Below, one piece after another: positions 42,429 through 52,200 of a stretch of 64,000 bases of DNA. The notes under the pieces were generated by a model. That model made no database searches and was not told the origin of the DNA. It saw nothing but the letters and a program-made list of their open reading frames with translations. Position numbers and translations under genes: made by a program. The first letter of the stretch is position 1; the number at the start of each line of letters is the position of its first letter. Origin of the DNA: Pseudolysinimonas sp051954455 (GTDB taxonomy: Bacteria > Actinomycetota > Actinomycetes > Actinomycetales > Microbacteriaceae); contig NZ_JBQCHS010000011.1 in assembly GCF_051954455.1 (NCBI RefSeq), positions 1-64,000 on the forward strand. The letters run 5' to 3'.

Positions 42429-43796
42429 GTGGATGCGACGCCGACGGAGCGGGCTGTGCAGGAGCGGATGGCGACCGGGATCGGCGCCCCGCCCGGGGAC
42501 GTCGAGATCACCGGCACCGCGCTGCTGCCGTCGCGCTTTCCGGTGTCGGAGCTCGCGACCGCGTCGATCGCGACGACGGGGCTGGCGTTGGCCGAGCTGC
42601 TCCGCGCGCTCGGGTTGGACGCCGGGCCGGTCCGCGTCGACCGGGGGCTGGCCGACCACTGGTTCGCGTCGGCCGTCCGGCCGGACGGGTGGGAGGCTCC
42701 CGCGCCCTGGGATCCGATCGCCGGCGACTACCGCGCGCGCGACGGCTGGGTGCGGCTGCACACCAACGCGCCGCACCACCGGGCGGCGGCGCTCGGGGTG
42801 CTCGGGGTCGCCGCGGACCGCGACGCGGTGGCCGCCGCGGTCGCCGACCACGATGCGGACGCCCTGGAGTCGGCGATCGTCGCGGCGGGGGGAGCGGCGG
42901 CGCGGCTGCGCTCGCCCGAGGAGTGGGCGCGGCATCCCCAGTGGGCTGCGGTCGCGGTGGAGCCGCTCGCCGCGGTCGAGACGACCGGCGCGGCACCGCC
43001 CGAGCCCGAGCGCTGGCGGCCGACCGCGGACCGACCGCTCGCCGGGGTGCGGGTCCTCGACCTCACGCGCGTGCTCGCCGGGCCGGTCGCGACGCGCCTG
43101 CTCGCCGGCCTCGGCGCCGAGGTGCTGCGGATCGATCCGCCCGACTGGGCGGAGCCGGCGCTCGAGATCGACGTGACCCTCGGCAAGCGTCTCGCGCGGC
43201 TCGACCTGCGCACGGACGACGGGATGACGCGACTGCGCGAACTGCTCGCCGAGGCCGACGTGCTCGTGCACGGCTACCGCGCCGACGCCCTCGATCGCCT
43301 CGGCCTCCCCGCCGAGGAACGCCGGCGCCTCCGCCCCGGGCTCGTCGACGTGAGCCACGACGCCTACGGCTGGAGAGGTCCGTGGGCGCTCCGCCGCGGA
43401 TTCGACAGCCTCGTGCAGATGTCGACCGGGATCGCGTGGCCGGGCGAGGATCCGCGCGCGCGCCCGACGCCGCTCCCCGTGCAGGCGCTCGACCACGCGA
43501 CCGGGTACCTCGACGCGGCCGCCGTGCTCCGGGGGCTCGCCCGACGGGTGCGCGACCGGGTCGGGTCGACGTCCCGGCTGTCCCTGGCGCGGACGGCCCT
43601 CGAGCTGCAAGCGGCCGCGGCGCTCGAGCGCGGGCCGCTCGGCGATCCGCGCACCGCGCCGCCGAGCTCGCCCATCGACACCGCCTGGGGCCCCGCGGCG
43701 CTCGTGGCGCCGCCCCTGTCGGGGGGCGCGACGCGCCTCGCCTGGGCGCGCGGGACGCGCCCCCTCGGCAGCGACGCCCCGGAGTGGGTCGAGTAG
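42429..43796 (+). CDS. CaiB/BaiF-type CoA transferase
   Basis: About 455 residues from GTG 42429. The family's canonical N-terminal sequence, LAGVRVLDLTRVLAGPVATRLLAGLGAEVLRID, appears only at about residue 205. It is followed by LRELLAEADVLVHGYR, GLVDVSHDAYGWRGPW and GFDSLVQMSTGIA. The preceding 200 residues (WDPIAGDYRARDGWVRLHTNAPHH) look like the C-terminal part of the fold, so the order appears permuted or duplicated. CoA transfer between carboxylic acids is likely. The final WVE and TAG stop are supplied by a REP-like repeat at 43786. Confidence 0.8.
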   Translation: MDATPTERAVQERMATGIGAPPGDVEITGTALLPSRFPVSELATASIATTGLALAELLRALGLDAGPVRVDRGLADHWFASAVRPDGWEAPAPWDPIAGDYRARDGWVRLHTNAPHHRAAALGVLGVAADRDAVAAAVADHDADALESAIVAAGGAAARLRSPEEWARHPQWAAVAVEPLAAVETTGAAPPEPERWRPTADRPLAGVRVLDLTRVLAGPVATRLLAGLGAEVLRIDPPDWAEPALEIDVTLGKRLARLDLRTDDGMTRLRELLAEADVLVHGYRADALDRLGLPAEERRRLRPGLVDVSHDAYGWRGPWALRRGFDSLVQMSTGIAWPGEDPRARPTPLPVQALDHATGYLDAAAVLRGLARRVRDRVGSTSRLSLARTALELQAAAALERGPLGDPRTAPPSSPIDTAWGPAALVAPPLSGGATRLAWARGTRPLGSDAPEWVE

Positions 43797-43864
43797 CCGC
43801 GGAGCGGCGTATCGAGACCTCGCCGACGACGGATCCGATACGCGCCGGCGGCGCTACTCGACCC
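43786..43864. repeat. REP-like inverted repeat pair, copy 1
   Basis: Arm A at 43786-43819 starts GGGTCGAGTAGCCGCG and ends GGCGTATCGAGACC. A diverged inverted arm follows at 43837-43864 (GATACG...CTACTCGACCC). Arm A is itself partly palindromic (CCGC..GCGG). The pair lies between convergent genes, so it can fold in both transcripts; its TAG is the stop of the CoA-transferase gene. Confidence 0.85.
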
Positions 43865-43873
43865 GCCGCGCGG

Positions 43874-45340
43874 TCAGTGGCCGGAGCCCTCCGTCTCGAT
43901 CTCCGAGCGGTCGCCCGACCACAGCGTGTGGAAGATCCCGTCCTTGTCGACTCGCTTGTAGGTGTGCGCCCCGAAGAAGTCGCGCTGCCCCTGGATGAGC
44001 GCCGCGGGCAGGCGCGGCGCCCGAAGGCCGTCGTAGTAGGCGAGCGACGACGAGAACGCCGGCGCCGGCACGCCCGCGTGTGCGGCCATCGACACGACGC
44101 GGCGCCACGATCCCTGCGCCGCCGTCACGACGTCCACGAAGAACGGGGCGGTGACGAGCGACGTCAGGTCGGGGTTCTCGGCGTAGGCGTCGGTGATCCG
44201 GTTGAGGAACCGGGCGCGGATGATGCAGCCGGCCCGCCAGATCTTGGCGATGTCGCCCTTGTCGATGTCCCAGCCGAACTCCTCGGCGCCCGCGATGATC
44301 TCGTCGAAGCCCTGCGAGTACGCGATGACCTTCGACGCGTACAGCGCGAGCCGCACGTCCTCGACGAACTCGTCCGGGCTCTCGATCGTCCACTCGGCGG
44401 TCGGTCCGGGGAGCGTCTTCTGCGCCACCTCGCGCTGCCCGGGCTTCGATGACAGGGACCGCGCGAACACGGCCTCCGCGATGCCCGACACCGGCACGCC
44501 CAGGTCGAGCGCGTTCTGCACCGTCCACGCACCCGTGCCCTTGGCGCCGGCCTGATCGAGGATCACGTCGACGAGGGGCTTGCCGGTCTCGGCGTCGACC
44601 TGCCGCAGCACCTGCGCGGTGATCTCGATGAGGTACGACTCGAGGTCGCCGGTGTTCCACTCGTCGAAGATGTCGGCGATCTCGGCGGGGCTCTTGCCCG
44701 TGCCCTGGCGGATGAGGTCGTAGGCCTCGGCGATGAGCTGCATGTCGGCGTACTCGATGCCGTTGTGCACCATCTTCACGAAGTGGCCGGCACCGTCGTG
44801 GCCGACGTGCGTGACGCACGGCTCGCCGTCGGGGGCGAGCGCCGCGATGGAGCGGAAGATCGGGCCGAGCGTCTCCCACGACTCGTCCGACCCGCCGGGC
44901 ATGATCGACGGCCCGTGGAGCGCGCCCTCCTCGCCGCCCGAGATCCCGGTGCCGACGAAGTGGATGCCGGTCTCGCTGATGCGCTTCTCGCGCGCCATGG
45001 TGTCACGGAAGTTCGCGTTGCCGCCGTCGACGATGATGTCGCCCGGCTCGAACACCTTGGTCAGCTCGTCGATCACGGCGTCCGTGCCCTTGCCGGCCTG
45101 CACCATGATGATCGTGGTCCGCGGCGTCGAGAGGCGCGAGGCGAACTCCTCGTAGCTCTCGGTGGCGATGAAGCCGGCCTCGGGATGCTCGGCGACGAGC
45201 TCGTCCGTCTTCGCCTTCGTGCGGTTGAAGATCGCAACGGTGTTGCCCTCGCGGCTCGCGAGGTTGCGCGCGAGATTCGAGCCCATCACCGCCAGTCCGA
45301 CGACTCCGATGTTGGCCTGGGGGACGTCCGTGGCTGCCAT
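43874..45340 (-). CDS. gnd: 6-phosphogluconate dehydrogenase, decarboxylating
   Basis: 488 residues. Motifs are NIGVVGLAVMGSNLARNLAS (NADP fold), GTGISGGEEGALHGPSIMPGG, GAGHFVKMVHNGIEYADMQL (catalytic Lys and Asn) and the C-terminal tail with RDFFGAHTYKRVD. It oxidises 6-phosphogluconate to ribulose-5-phosphate and CO2 in the pentose phosphate pathway. It stands alone, divergent from the 2-hydroxyacid dehydrogenase gene with a 22-bp gap between start codons. Confidence 0.96.
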   Translation of the reverse strand: MAATDVPQANIGVVGLAVMGSNLARNLASREGNTVAIFNRTKAKTDELVAEHPEAGFIATESYEEFASRLSTPRTTIIMVQAGKGTDAVIDELTKVFEPGDIIVDGGNANFRDTMAREKRISETGIHFVGTGISGGEEGALHGPSIMPGGSDESWETLGPIFRSIAALAPDGEPCVTHVGHDGAGHFVKMVHNGIEYADMQLIAEAYDLIRQGTGKSPAEIADIFDEWNTGDLESYLIEITAQVLRQVDAETGKPLVDVILDQAGAKGTGAWTVQNALDLGVPVSGIAEAVFARSLSSKPGQREVAQKTLPGPTAEWTIESPDEFVEDVRLALYASKVIAYSQGFDEIIAGAEEFGWDIDKGDIAKIWRAGCIIRARFLNRITDAYAENPDLTSLVTAPFFVDVVTAAQGSWRRVVSMAAHAGVPAPAFSSSLAYYDGLRAPRLPAALIQGQRDFFGAHTYKRVDKDGIFHTLWSGDRSEIETEGSGH

Positions 45341-45362
45341 GCCCCCAGGCTACTGTGACGGC

Positions 45363-46400
45363 ATGGCCGACCGACTCCGCGTGGTTGTCACCGCGCCCTT
45401 CCCCGACGCCGATCTCGCCGAGCTGGTGCGCCGCGAACCGCGCGTCGATCTCGTCTACGAGGCCGACCTCCTCCGCGAGCCCGGCGTCGACTGGCAGCTG
45501 CGCACGGAGCGCAATCCCGAGAATCAGGCCCGCTTCGACGCGCTCGTCGACACGGCGGATGCTCTGCTCGGCGCCCCCGACGCGTCGGGCCAGGCCCTCG
45601 CCCGGACCGTCGCCGCCAACCCGCGCCTGCGCTGGGTGCAGACCATCCAGGCGGGCGGCGGGCAGATCGTGAAGGCCGCGCACCTGGACGACGCGGCGCG
45701 CGAGCGGGTCGTCTTCACCACGTCCGCGGGCGCCTACTCCGGCCCGCTCGCCGAGTTCGCGGTCTTCGGCGTCCTCGCGGGAGGCCGCCGCCTCGGGGAG
45801 CTGCGCGTCGCCCAGATCCGGCACGAGTGGCGGGGGCGGCTGGTCATGCCCGCCGCGGTCGACCAGACCGTCGCCGTCGTCGGGCTCGGCAGCATCGGCC
45901 GCGCGACCGCGCAGAAGCTCGCCCTGCTCGGGTATCACGTGGTGGGCGTGCATCGCCGGCCCGTGGAGGCGGAGGGCGTCGAGCGCGTGGAGCCGGTGGA
46001 GCGCCTCGCCGAGGTCGCCGCCGAGGCCGACGCGATCGTGCTCGCGCTGCCGGGCACGCAGGCGACCGAGCGGATGCTGAGCCGCGAGGTCCTCGCCGGG
46101 ATCAAGCCGGGATCCACGATCGTCAACGTCGGGCGCGGGTCGACGGTCGACGAGCCGGCGCTCATCGAGGCGCTGCAGGACGGCCGGGTCGGCTTCGCCG
46201 CGCTCGACGTGTTCGCGGTCGAGCCGCTGCCCGCCGACAGCCCCCTCTGGGACCTCCCGAACGTCGTGATCGCCCCGCACACCGCGGGGGTCGACGCGCA
46301 CGAGCCGCGGATCGTCGCGGAGCTGTTCGCCGAGAACGCGCGCCGCCTGCTCGACGGTGAGGAACTCCTCAACGTCGTCGACCCGGTCGAGTTCTACTAG
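45363..46400 (+). CDS. D-isomer-specific 2-hydroxyacid dehydrogenase family protein
   Basis: 345 residues. The NAD-binding motif is VAVVGLGSIGRATAQKLALLGYHVVGV. Catalytic Arg is in VNVGRGSTVDEPALIEAL, Glu in DVFAVEPLPADSPLW and His in APHTAGVDAHE, so the triad is complete. It reduces a 2-oxo acid or oxidises a D-2-hydroxy acid; the substrate is unknown. Divergent from gnd and 32 bp upstream of a membrane-protein gene on the same strand. Confidence 0.9.
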   Translation: MADRLRVVVTAPFPDADLAELVRREPRVDLVYEADLLREPGVDWQLRTERNPENQARFDALVDTADALLGAPDASGQALARTVAANPRLRWVQTIQAGGGQIVKAAHLDDAARERVVFTTSAGAYSGPLAEFAVFGVLAGGRRLGELRVAQIRHEWRGRLVMPAAVDQTVAVVGLGSIGRATAQKLALLGYHVVGVHRRPVEAEGVERVEPVERLAEVAAEADAIVLALPGTQATERMLSREVLAGIKPGSTIVNVGRGSTVDEPALIEALQDGRVGFAALDVFAVEPLPADSPLWDLPNVVIAPHTAGVDAHEPRIVAELFAENARRLLDGEELLNVVDPVEFY

Positions 46401-46432
46401 CCAGTCGCGGGCGCCCTCGCTAGCGTCGAGAC

Positions 46433-47401
46433 ATGCGGGCCGTCCTCAGCCTGATCGTCGCCATCGTCACGACCGTGGTGGGGGAGTCGCTGCTCTGGGG
46501 TGCCGGAACGGCGCTGACCCGCGGCGCCCTCGAGGCGGGTGGGCTCGACCAGCGCGCCGCGCTGTCGGCCTCGATCGCCGTGGTCGGGATCGTGCTCGTC
46601 GCGCTCGCGATGCTGACGGCCGGATGGTCGTCGCTCGGCGTGATCGTCGTCGGCGCGATCCACCTCGTCGCGGGCGCCGCGGCGCTCCTGGTGTCGCCGG
46701 CGATCTATTACGCCGTGCTCCGGCCCCTTCACCAGGCGAACCAGAGCGTGGCGACCGGGGTCGACTACGCGGCCGCCACCGGCATGCTGCTCCTGACCGG
46801 CGTCGTCATGTTCGTGGGCGGGATCGCGCTCGCCGCCCGGAAGGCGCGCTCCGGCGTCGCGGGCCGGGTGGTCTCGGTGATCCTCGCGTTCGTGCTGGGC
46901 GTGGGGCTGCTGCCGGTGCTCGCGATCGGCGGATCCCGTGTCGTCCAGGCGGTCCTCCTGCGGCTGAGCGCCGTGGTCGAGCTGTTCGGCGCGCTGCTGG
47001 TGCTCGCCGCCGCCGTCCTCCTCGTCATCGTCGTCGCGACCGTGCGCTGGTCGTCGCTCGGCGCGCTCGTCCTCGGGATCGTGCTCGCGGCCGCCGGGTT
47101 CGGAGCGCTGTTCGTGCCGCCGGCGCTCGCACCGGTCTCCGCCCTCGATGCGCAGGTGGGGCGGGGCGCCGGGTACCTCGTCGGGACGGGCCAGCTCGCG
47201 CTGCTCGGCATGCTCCTCCTCGCGACCGCGATCGCAGGGCTCGTCCGGGGTGCCCAGCGGCGACGCCTCGAGCCCGAGCCCGAGGTCGAGGAGTCGATCG
47301 GCTACCAGCGGGAGACCCCGCTCCGGACGATGGACGAGATCTTCCCGCGCACGACGTCGGTGTACGACCCGCCCGCGCCGCCTCCCTCCGACCGCGTGTA
47401 G
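46433..47401 (+). CDS. Eight-helix membrane protein of unknown function
   Basis: 322 residues. About eight hydrophobic helices occupy residues 1-280, arranged as two similar halves. The segments VALAMLTAGWSSLGVIVVGAIHLVAGAAALLV and VIVVATVRWSSLGALVLGIVLAAAGFGALFV share a WSSLG-V/L turn and look like an internal duplication. The last 45 residues are a charged and proline-rich cytoplasmic tail with TSVYDPPAPPP. I do not recognise a named family. It precedes rplY by 140 bp. Confidence 0.7.
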   Translation: MRAVLSLIVAIVTTVVGESLLWGAGTALTRGALEAGGLDQRAALSASIAVVGIVLVALAMLTAGWSSLGVIVVGAIHLVAGAAALLVSPAIYYAVLRPLHQANQSVATGVDYAAATGMLLLTGVVMFVGGIALAARKARSGVAGRVVSVILAFVLGVGLLPVLAIGGSRVVQAVLLRLSAVVELFGALLVLAAAVLLVIVVATVRWSSLGALVLGIVLAAAGFGALFVPPALAPVSALDAQVGRGAGYLVGTGQLALLGMLLLATAIAGLVRGAQRRRLEPEPEVEESIGYQRETPLRTMDEIFPRTTSVYDPPAPPPSDRV

Positions 47402-47541
47402 ACTCGCTCACCGAACTTCGGCGAGGGATGCGGGGCATCCGTGATCGACGCGGTGGGCGGCTCTTCCGGTCTGACAGGCCTTCGGAGATGGTCCGGCGTT
47501 CGCAGTGCCGACACTCCAGATAGAGAAGGAACCAGACAGCC

Positions 47542-48195
47542 ATGGCTGACGACAACACCCTGAGCGCCGAGCTCCGTACGCAGTTCGGCAAGGGCGCGGC
47601 CCGCAAGATCCGCGCCGCCGGCAAGATCCCTGCGGTCATCTACGGCCACGGCACCGAGCCCCAGCACGTGACCCTGCCGGGCCACGAGGTGAGCCTCATC
47701 ATCCGCAAGGCGAACGCGGTGCTCGACCTCGACATCGCCGGCAAGAGCCAGCTCGCGCTCGTCAAGGACGTGCAGAAGGACCCGGTGCACCAGGTCATCG
47801 AGCACCTCGACCTCATCGTCGTCCGCCGCGGCGAGAAGGTCGTCGTCGACGTGCCGGTGCACGTCGAGGGCGAGTCGTTCTCGGGCACGATCGTGGTGCA
47901 GGACGCGACGACCGTCTCGCTCGAGGTCGAGGCCACGCACATCCCGGAGCGCGTCGTCGTGAACGTCGAGGGTGCCGAGGAGGGCACCCACGTCGCCGCG
48001 AGCGACCTCGAGCTGCCGCAGGGCGCGACGCTCCAGAGCGAGCCGGAGCTGCTCATCCTCACCGTCACCACCCCGGCCGCGCCGACCGACGACGACCTCG
48101 CCGCCGACGAGGCCGCTGCGGAGGCCGGGGCCGAGGCCGGCGAGTCGGGCGAGGCCGAGGCGTCGGGCGACGCCGCCGAGGAGTCCGCGGAGTAG
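47542..48195 (+). CDS. rplY: 50S ribosomal protein L25/general stress protein Ctc
   Basis: 217 residues. The N-terminal L25 domain (ELRTQFGKGAARKIRAAGKIPAVIYG) binds 5S rRNA. The TL5/Ctc beta domain follows (IEHLDLIVVRRGEKVVVDVPVHVEGES) to about residue 185, then a disordered Ala/Glu tail. ATG 47542 follows GAAGGAACC. The 140-bp leader contains a GGATGC-GG-GCATCC hairpin near 47427. It is followed 24 bp later by pth, the conserved rplY-pth pair. Confidence 0.95.
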   Translation: MADDNTLSAELRTQFGKGAARKIRAAGKIPAVIYGHGTEPQHVTLPGHEVSLIIRKANAVLDLDIAGKSQLALVKDVQKDPVHQVIEHLDLIVVRRGEKVVVDVPVHVEGESFSGTIVVQDATTVSLEVEATHIPERVVVNVEGAEEGTHVAASDLELPQGATLQSEPELLILTVTTPAAPTDDDLAADEAAAEAGAEAGESGEAEASGDAAEESAE

Positions 48196-48202
48196 TCCGC
48201 GG
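48185..48202. terminator. Palindromic hairpin over the rplY stop codon
   Basis: CCGCGGA (48185-48191) and TCCGCGG (48196-48202) flank GTAG, which contains the TAG stop. The stem is perfect, 7 bp with a 4-base loop. It may attenuate transcription between rplY and pth or protect the rplY 3' end. Confidence 0.5.
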
Positions 48203-48219
48203 CCCCCGCACTGCCCGCG

Positions 48220-48804
48220 ATGGCGGACGATCTCTGGCTCGTGGTCGGGCTCGGCAACCCCGGGCCCGGCTACGCCGGCCACCGTCACAACGTCGCGCAG
48301 ATGGCGCTCGACGAGCTCGCCTCCCGCATCGGGGCGACCTTCAAGCGCCACAAGACGAACGCCGCCGTCGCCGAGGGGCGCATCGCCCCCGGCGGCGCGC
48401 GGCTCGTGCTCGCCAAGCCCGCGACCTTCATGAACACCTCGGGCGGCCCGGTCGCGCAGCTCGTGCGCTTCTACTCGCTCGCGGCCGATCGGGTGGTCGT
48501 GCTCCACGACGAGCTCGACATCCCCTTCGACACGATCAAGCTCAAGGTCGGCGGCGGCCACGGCGGCCACAACGGCCTCCGCGACATCGCGTCCGCGCTC
48601 GGCACCCCCGACTTCGCCCGCGTGCGGATCGGGATCGGGCGCCCGCCGGGCCGGCAGGATCCGGCCGACTTCGTGCTGTCGCCCTTCAGCAAGCAGGAGC
48701 GCGAGGTGCTGCCGTCGGTCCTGTCCGACGCCGCGGACGCGACCGAGCTCCTCATCACCGACGGTCTCGTCGCCGCGCAGCAGCGCTTCCACAGCCCCGC
48801 CTGA
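48220..48804 (+). CDS. pth: Peptidyl-tRNA hydrolase
   Basis: 194 residues. Conserved LVVGLGNPGPGYAGHRHNVAQM carries the catalytic His; KPATFMNTSGG has the substrate-binding Asn; LHDELDIPF has the catalytic Asp; GGGHGGHNGLRDI is the second Asn region. It recycles peptidyl-tRNAs dropped by ribosomes. It follows rplY and precedes the mfd region, as in many actinobacteria. Confidence 0.96.
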   Translation: MADDLWLVVGLGNPGPGYAGHRHNVAQMALDELASRIGATFKRHKTNAAVAEGRIAPGGARLVLAKPATFMNTSGGPVAQLVRFYSLAADRVVVLHDELDIPFDTIKLKVGGGHGGHNGLRDIASALGTPDFARVRIGIGRPPGRQDPADFVLSPFSKQEREVLPSVLSDAADATELLITDGLVAAQQRFHSPA

Positions 48805-48878
48805 GCGGGTCCTCCTCGGCGCTCGCGCCGCCCTCCCGCATCCGGCCCCCTCGTCGCCGTCCTCCTCGTCGCAGTCCA

Positions 48879-48974
48879 GGACAAATGACGGAGATCGTGG
48901 GCCTCGGCAAGGGCCTGCTCCCGAGATCGCGGGGATCGTGACGTCGCATTCGATCCCGTTTCCGTCATTTGTCC
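48879..48974. repeat. MITE-like inverted-repeat element, family GGACAAATGACGGA, copy 1
   Basis: GGACAAATGACGGA (48879-48892) and its perfect reverse complement (48961-48974) flank 68 bases. It lies in the pth-mfd gap and is 96 bp long with no coding potential. A related element follows at 49032. Confidence 0.8.
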
Positions 48975-49031
48975 CTCAGACGGTGAGATCGATGCCCGCC
49001 CGTGCACATTCGTCCCTCAACGCCAGGGGGA

Positions 49032-49127
49032 GGGACGGATGACGGAGACTCGGGCGTTCGGCAGCGCTGTGACGCGGGATCACGGCGTTCCCGACGTCCA
49101 TGCCGATCGGATCTCCGTCATTCGTCA
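49032..49127. repeat. MITE-like inverted-repeat element, same family, copy 2
   Basis: GGGACGGATGACGGAGA at 49032 and TCTCCGTCATTCGTCAC ending near 49127 pair with two mismatches. The length (about 96 bp) equals copy 1. A stray half-copy, ATTCGTCCCTCA near 49008, lies between them. Copies 1 and 2 together with flanks fill the otherwise empty 418 bp between pth and mfd. Confidence 0.75.
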
Positions 49128-49222
49128 CAGCCTGCGCCGAGGAGGGCCGGCCGGGGCGGTGTTCGCGGCGCCGGAGCGGCCGCGCGCAGCGGGCGTCGGA
49201 GGGCATCCGTAAACTCGAACGA

Positions 49223-52200
49223 GTGGCACTCGGGCAGATGATCACGGCGCTGGAGCGCGCCCACGTGCTGGATGCGGCCCTCGCGGCCGCCGATCGCGAT
49301 GCGGATCTCTCGCTCGTCGAGGGCCTGCGCGTGCCGGTCCTCGCGGCGATGCTGCAGAAGCGCGGTCCCGCGTCGGCGCTCCTCGCGGTCACCGCGACGA
49401 GCCGCGAGGCGCAGGCCGTCCGCGATGCGCTGCACTGCTACGCGCCCGAGGCGACGGTGCTCGAGCTCCCGGCGTGGGAGACGCTCCCGCACGAGCGGCT
49501 GTCGCCGAGCGCGGAGACCGTCGGGCGGCGCCTCCACGCGCTGCGGGCGGCCCGGCTCTGGGACCGCTCGGCGCCCTTCGTGCTCGTCGCGAGCGTCCGC
49601 TCCGCGCTGCAGCCGCTCGCTCCCGGCCTCGCCGAGCTGGAACCGATCGTGCTCGAGCAGGGCGGCCGCGGCTACGACCTGGCCGCGCTCGCCGAGCGGC
49701 TCGTCGACGCCGCGTACGCGCGGGTCGACCTCGTCACCCGTCGCGGCGAGTTCGCGGTGCGCGGCGGCATCCTCGACGTCTTCCCGCCGGCGGCCGAGCA
49801 CCCGCTCCGCGCCGAGTTCTTCGGCGACGAGCTCGAGCAGCTGCGCGCCTTCTCCGTCGCCGACCAGCGCTCGCTGCCGGAGGCGACCGGAGCCGGAGCG
49901 GCCGGCCGCGCCGAGCTCGGCCCCGCGCGCGAGCTGCTGCTCACCCCGTCGGTCCGGCAGCGCGCCGCGGAGATGGCGCACGAGTTCCCGACCCTGCAGC
50001 AGATGCTCGCGAAGATCGCCGAGGGCATCCCGGTCGAGGGGATGGAGTCGCTCGCGCCCGCCCTGCTCGACCGGCTCGTGCCGCTCACCGACTACCTGCC
50101 CGCCGAGGCGGCCGTCGCGATCCTCGGGCCGGAGCGCGTCGCGACCCGCGCGCTCAGCCTGGCCGAGACGAACAAGGAGTTCCTCGAAGCAGCTTGGAGC
50201 GCGGCGACCGCGGGCGCGCAGGCGCCGATCGACCTGAACGCCGGCGACTTCCTCAGCGTCTCCGGGCTCCGCCGGGCCGCGGGTGAGCGACCATGGTGGA
50301 CGCTCAGCCCGTTCGACGCCGGGGACGACGACGGCATCCGGATCGAGGCGGAGCCGGTGCCCGCCTTCGCCGGTCGCTCCGAGGGCGCCGCCGACCACGT
50401 CGCCGAGCTGCTCCGCGAGGGGTGGACCGTCGCCGTCGCGACCGGCGGCACCGGCCTCGTCGAGCGCGCGGCCGACGTGCTCGCCGGACGCGAGGCGGCC
50501 GGGCGTCCGGTGGACGCGCTCCCCGCCGACCCGGAGGCGGGCGTCGCCTACCTGCTGAAGGGGGCGCTCGAGGCCGGATTCGAGGTCCCCGCCGCGAAGC
50601 TCGCCGTGCTGAGCGAGGCCGAGTTCTACGGCCGCGCGGCGGGCATCGACTCCCGTCAGGTGAAGAAGCTCGCGAGCCGGCGGAAGAACGTCGTCGACCC
50701 GCTCGCCCTGAAGCCGGGCGACATCGTCGTGCACCAGACCCACGGCATCGGGCGCTTCGTCGAGCTCGTGAAGCGCGAGGTCGCGTCGGGCGAGCGCACC
50801 GCGCGCGGCCCGCTCGGCACGAGCGTCACCTCGGCCAAGGTCGAGCGCGAGTACCTCGTGCTCGAGTACGCGCCCTCCAAGCGCGGCATGCCCGGCGACC
50901 GGCTCTACGTGCCGATGGACCAGCTCGACCTGCTCTCGCGCTACGTCGGCGGCGAGGCGCCCGCGCTCAGCAAGATGGGCGGATCCGACTGGGCCGCCGC
51001 GAAGGGACGCGCCCGCAAGGCGGTGCGCGACATCGCGGTGGAGCTCGTCAAGCTCTACTCGGCGCGCATGGCGAGCCAGGGCTACGCGTTCGGCAAGGAC
51101 ACCCCGTGGCAGCGCGAGCTCGAGGAGGCGTTCCCGTTCGTCGAGACGCCCGACCAGATGCAGACGATCGACGACGTCAAGGCCGACATGGAGCGGCCCA
51201 TCCCGATGGACCGTCTCATCTCCGGGGACGTCGGCTACGGCAAGACCGAGATCGCGGTCCGCGCCGCGTTCAAGGCGGTGCAGGACGGCAAACAGGTCGC
51301 GCTGCTGGTGCCGACAACGCTGCTCGTGCGCCAGCACATGGAGACCTTCGCGGAGCGATTCGCCGGGTTCCCGGTGCACCTGCGGGCGCTCAGCCGGTTC
51401 CAGTCGGACAAGGAGTCGAAAGAGACGATCGCAGGCCTTGCGACCGGCGAGGTCGACGTCGTCATCGGCACGCACCGGCTGCTCGGCGACCAGATCCGCT
51501 TCAAGGACCTCGGGCTCGTCATCATCGACGAGGAGCAGCGCTTCGGCGTCGAGCACAAGGACGCGCTGAAGAAGCTGAAGACCAACGTCGACATCCTCGC
51601 GATGTCGGCGACGCCGATCCCGCGCACCCTCGAGATGGCGGTGACCGGCATCCGCGAGATGTCGACGCTCGCGACGCCGCCGGAGGACCGGCACCCGATC
51701 CTCACCTACGTCGGCGCCTACAACGAGAAGACCGTCGCGGCGGCGATCCGGCGCGAGCTGCTGCGCGAGGGCCAGGTGTTCTTCGTGCACAACCGCGTCT
51801 CGTCGATCAACCGGGTCGCGGCGCAGCTCGCGGAGCTCGTTCCGGAGGCGCGCATCGCGGTCGCGCACGGCAAGCTCAGCGAGAGCCAGCTCGAGCAGGT
51901 CATCGTCGACTTCTGGGAGCGGCGGTTCGACGTGCTCGTGACGACGACGATCATCGAGACCGGCATCGACATCGCGAACGCGAACACCCTCATCATCGAC
52001 CGCGCCGACAAGTACGGGCTCAGCCAGCTCCACCAGATCCGCGGGCGCGTGGGCCGTGGGCGCGAGCGCGCCTACGCGTACTTCCTCTACGACGACGACA
52101 AGCCGCTCACCGAGACCGCGCAGGACCGGCTCGAGACCCTCGCCGCGAACAACGAGCTCGGCGGCGGCATGCAGATCGCCCTCAAGGATCTCGAGATCCG

